From Caballeronia novacaledonica (lineage in GTDB: Bacteria; Pseudomonadota; Gammaproteobacteria; Burkholderiales; Burkholderiaceae): a stretch of DNA of 64,000 bases. Position 1 is the stretch's first letter; each line of letters starts with the position of its first letter. The stretch spans positions 186,001 through 250,000 of the forward strand of contig NZ_OGTP01000007.1 in NCBI RefSeq assembly GCF_900258035.1, in the 5' to 3' direction. The position numbers were made by a program, and so were the translations under genes. Of this stretch, positions 62,307 to 64,000 are shown one piece after another. The notes beneath the pieces are model-generated. The model had not been told where the DNA came from and did no database searches. It saw only the letters and a list, made by a program, of their open reading frames with translations.

Positions 62307-62734
62307 TTCGAAGCAGGCTCGTTGCCGCATGCCGCACCCCAAAGGCTGGATGTCCGTCCGGCCTTTGGGGTGTTTTCTTTTGGTTCGTCAATTTCGAACG
62401 GATTCTAAGGACAAGAGCCTTCGTGTCTGCTATTCCATTCGGTCGAATCCGCGCTGCCTTAATGTCTGCACACCTGACAGATCGCTTTAAGACATTTCAA
62501 CATCTTTCTATATGACCGGAATTGCCGCGCCCTTATCGTTCAATGCAAGTCACGACAAGATTGATGAAAGGAAGCGCGTCGAAAGCCGGTCGAATTCCAT
62601 CTATCTCCGTGATGACCTCGTAGCGCACGCTCCCGGCGTTCCTGCGACGCTCGCTGAACAACCGGATAACCGTTGAGACCTGCGAGAGCCACTTGACCAG
62701 GAGGCCTCATTCGGCCCGTCAGGAGATTTCAGAG
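62307..62734. other. intergenic region between garD and the response regulators
   Basis: 428 bp containing the garD terminator on the left. The rest is moderately AT-rich and should hold the response-regulator promoter, but no clear promoter, RNA or gene is recognised. Confidence 0.45.
62335..62372 (+). terminator. rho-independent terminator of garD
   Basis: CACCCCAAAGGC and GCCTTTGGGGTG make a perfect 12-bp stem with a 14-base loop, followed by TTTTCTTTT. It lies 29 bp past the stop. Confidence 0.9.
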
Positions 62735-63412
62735 ATGGGAAAGACAAGAATTGCCATCGTCGACGATCATCCGCTCATACTTAGCGGTCTTCGGAAGACC
62801 TTTGAGAGTTCAGCTTTCGACGTAGTAGGCGCGTTCACAGAGCCCGCGCAATTGCTGCAAATGCTGAGCGACGAACCGTGCGATGTCGTCGTTGCAGACT
62901 ATTCGATGCCTGGCGATCAGGCGCTCGACGGATGGCGTTTTCTCGCCTCCGTATCCAGCGAGTTTCCAAACCTCCGTGTGCTCGTCTATACCGAGTTCGA
63001 CGATCCGTTTCTCGTGGGCAGCCTCGTGAAGCGCGGCGTTGCGGGCATCGTCAGCAAGCGCGACGAGATGCAGGAAGTGCTCGCCGCGACGCACAGCCTC
63101 GCGCAAGGCGACTCCTATTTGTCGCCCGTCGCGAACGCGTCGCTCGAACGCTTCAACGTAATGCCGGAATACCAGCGGTTCATGGCGCTCACGCGCCGTC
63201 AGATGGAAGTGACGGGGCTGATGCTGTGCGGCCTGAGCGTCTGCGAGACGGCGCGTCTCTTGCGCCGGCGCATCAATACCATCAGCACGCAGCGTACGGA
63301 AGCATGCAGGCGGCTCGGCTTCTCGGGCGAATCGGAAGTGTACCGTTTCGCAATCGACCACCGGTTGTGGCTCGATCGATCGACGCCCGGCATCGAGCTT
63401 CGGCCCGCTTGA
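62735..63412 (+). CDS. LuxR-type (NarL/FixJ/RcsB-like) response regulator
   Basis: A 225-residue regulator starting at 62735 (AGGAG nine bases upstream). The receiver domain (1-125) has IAIVDDHPLILSGLRKTFES with the acidic pair, the phospho-acceptor Asp in VVVADYSMPGD, and KR in GIVSKRDEM. The output helix-turn-helix (about 150-212) is divergent from the LuxR norm: LTRRQMEVTGLMLCGLSVCE, then TARLLRRRINTISTQRTEA. It precedes a close paralogue by 15 bp; no histidine kinase is in view. Confidence 0.87.
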   Translation: MGKTRIAIVDDHPLILSGLRKTFESSAFDVVGAFTEPAQLLQMLSDEPCDVVVADYSMPGDQALDGWRFLASVSSEFPNLRVLVYTEFDDPFLVGSLVKRGVAGIVSKRDEMQEVLAATHSLAQGDSYLSPVANASLERFNVMPEYQRFMALTRRQMEVTGLMLCGLSVCETARLLRRRINTISTQRTEACRRLGFSGESEVYRFAIDHRLWLDRSTPGIELRPA

Positions 63413-63427
63413 GGATCGTGCATCAAA

Positions 63428-64000
63428 ATGTCGGAAAAGCGTATCAGTGTTGCGATCGTCGACGATCATCCAATCGTCGTGCGCGGATTGCGCGCCGCGC
63501 TTGAAGGCGCGGGCTTTCATGTGGCCGGCGCCTTCGGTAATCCTTCGGAGCTGATGGCATTCATCGAGCGTGCTCATTGCGACGTGGTCGTCACCGACTA
63601 TTCCATGCCGGCAGGCGGTGAGCTCGACGGCTGGCGCTTTCTCTCGGCGCTCTCCGCGCAACATCCCGAGTTGCCGCTTCTCGTATACAGCGAGTTCGAC
63701 GATCCGTTCTTCGTCGGTAGCCTGGTTCAGCGGGGCGTCGCGGGCATCGCGAGCAAGCGCGAAGAAATGCAGGTGGTGCTCGACGCCGTGCGCGAACTGG
63801 GCGCGGGCAAGCGTTATCGCTCGCCGGCGGCCATGACCGCGCTCACGGAGTTCAACGCCGAAGCCGACTTGCGGCGTTTCGCCTCGCTCACGAAGTGGCA
63901 AATGGAAGTGACCGGCCTGATGTTGTGCGGCATGAGCGTCGTCGAGACGGCGCGGTTCTTCCGTCTCGGCAAGAGCACGATCAGCGCGCGACGCATCAAC
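63428..64000 (+). CDS. second LuxR-type response regulator, cut by the window end
   Basis: From ATG 63428 the frame stays open to the end of the window (191 codons seen). It closely parallels the preceding gene: ISVAIVDDHPIVVRGLRAAL, VVVTDYSMPAGGELDGWRFL with the phospho-acceptor Asp, SEFDDPFFVGSLVQRGVAGI and the output start LTKWQMEVTGLMLCGMSVVE. The C-terminal ~30 residues are missing from view. The two genes look like a tandem duplication that has diverged. Confidence 0.85.
   Translation, partial: MSEKRISVAIVDDHPIVVRGLRAALEGAGFHVAGAFGNPSELMAFIERAHCDVVVTDYSMPAGGELDGWRFLSALSAQHPELPLLVYSEFDDPFFVGSLVQRGVAGIASKREEMQVVLDAVRELGAGKRYRSPAAMTALTEFNAEADLRRFASLTKWQMEVTGLMLCGMSVVETARFFRLGKSTISARRIN

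Noticed and set aside
1-64000. Search for T6SS core genes, tRNA-flanked integrase, transposases and CRISPR arrays
   Set aside because: None was recognised; the PAAR and toxin genes therefore form an orphan cargo island within this window.

Overview
The window is GC-rich, densely coded DNA of a Burkholderiaceae type, most like Paraburkholderia, Caballeronia or Burkholderia. The reasons are many LysR and MFS genes, a XenA-type ene-reductase, a Gram-negative porin, a PhoX phosphatase and a cytosolic ring-cleavage cluster for gallate. No rRNA, tRNA, CRISPR array, complete insertion sequence or replication origin was seen.

Layout. 1-3773: end of an exopolysaccharide-type locus (unidentified 3' gene end, zinc-ribbon protein, GDP-mannose synthesis enzyme, undecaprenyl-phosphate sugar transferase). 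4015-9094: gallate/protocatechuate 4,5-cleavage operon (gallate dioxygenase, aromatic-acid transporter, 4-oxalomesaconate hydratase, CHA aldolase, ModA-like protein). 9108-11211: XenA-like ene-reductase with a divergent LysR gene. 11212-17730: leftward sugar-acid operon (lactonase-like, RhmD-like dehydratase, PdxA-like dehydrogenase, DapA-like aldolase, MFS) with a divergent LysR gene.

17775-25720: an AT-richer accessory island bounded by inverted ~50-bp repeats. It carries Mu-like prophage debris and two leftward type VI secretion cargo modules. One is a broken PAAR-metallopeptidase toxin with a secreted putative immunity protein. The other is a PAAR-Imm52 chimera followed by two Tox-REase-5 toxin/Imm52 immunity pairs. 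These pairs are mosaics: near-identical ~543-bp blocks (toxin 5' end plus the 3' end of the preceding immunity gene) alternate with variable toxin-C/immunity-N segments. This is the most unusual part of the window. No T6SS core gene is present here.

25779-47449: housekeeping and accessory core genes: an MFS gene, a chemoreceptor, FUSC and DUF2182 membrane proteins, a TPR-HTH regulator beside a beta-propeller protein, a flavin monooxygenase with a GST, a GGDEF-EAL protein, a LysR/MFS/M81 peptidase/hydrolase cluster, and a phoX gene behind a recognisable Pho box. 47907-58097: porin, a MocR-type regulator with a paired operator at two promoters, a GNAT-azoreductase operon, a betaine-type uptake operon (binding protein, MHS permease, PAS-LuxR regulator), and small enzymes. 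58108-62306: divergent galactarate catabolism genes (kdgD and a GudP-like MFS against garD) with matched inverted operators. 62735-64000: two tandem paralogous LuxR-type response regulators, the second cut by the window end.

The recurring theme is carboxylate and sugar-acid scavenging: each catabolic unit pairs an MFS permease with dehydratase or aldolase enzymes, and most have a divergent regulator.
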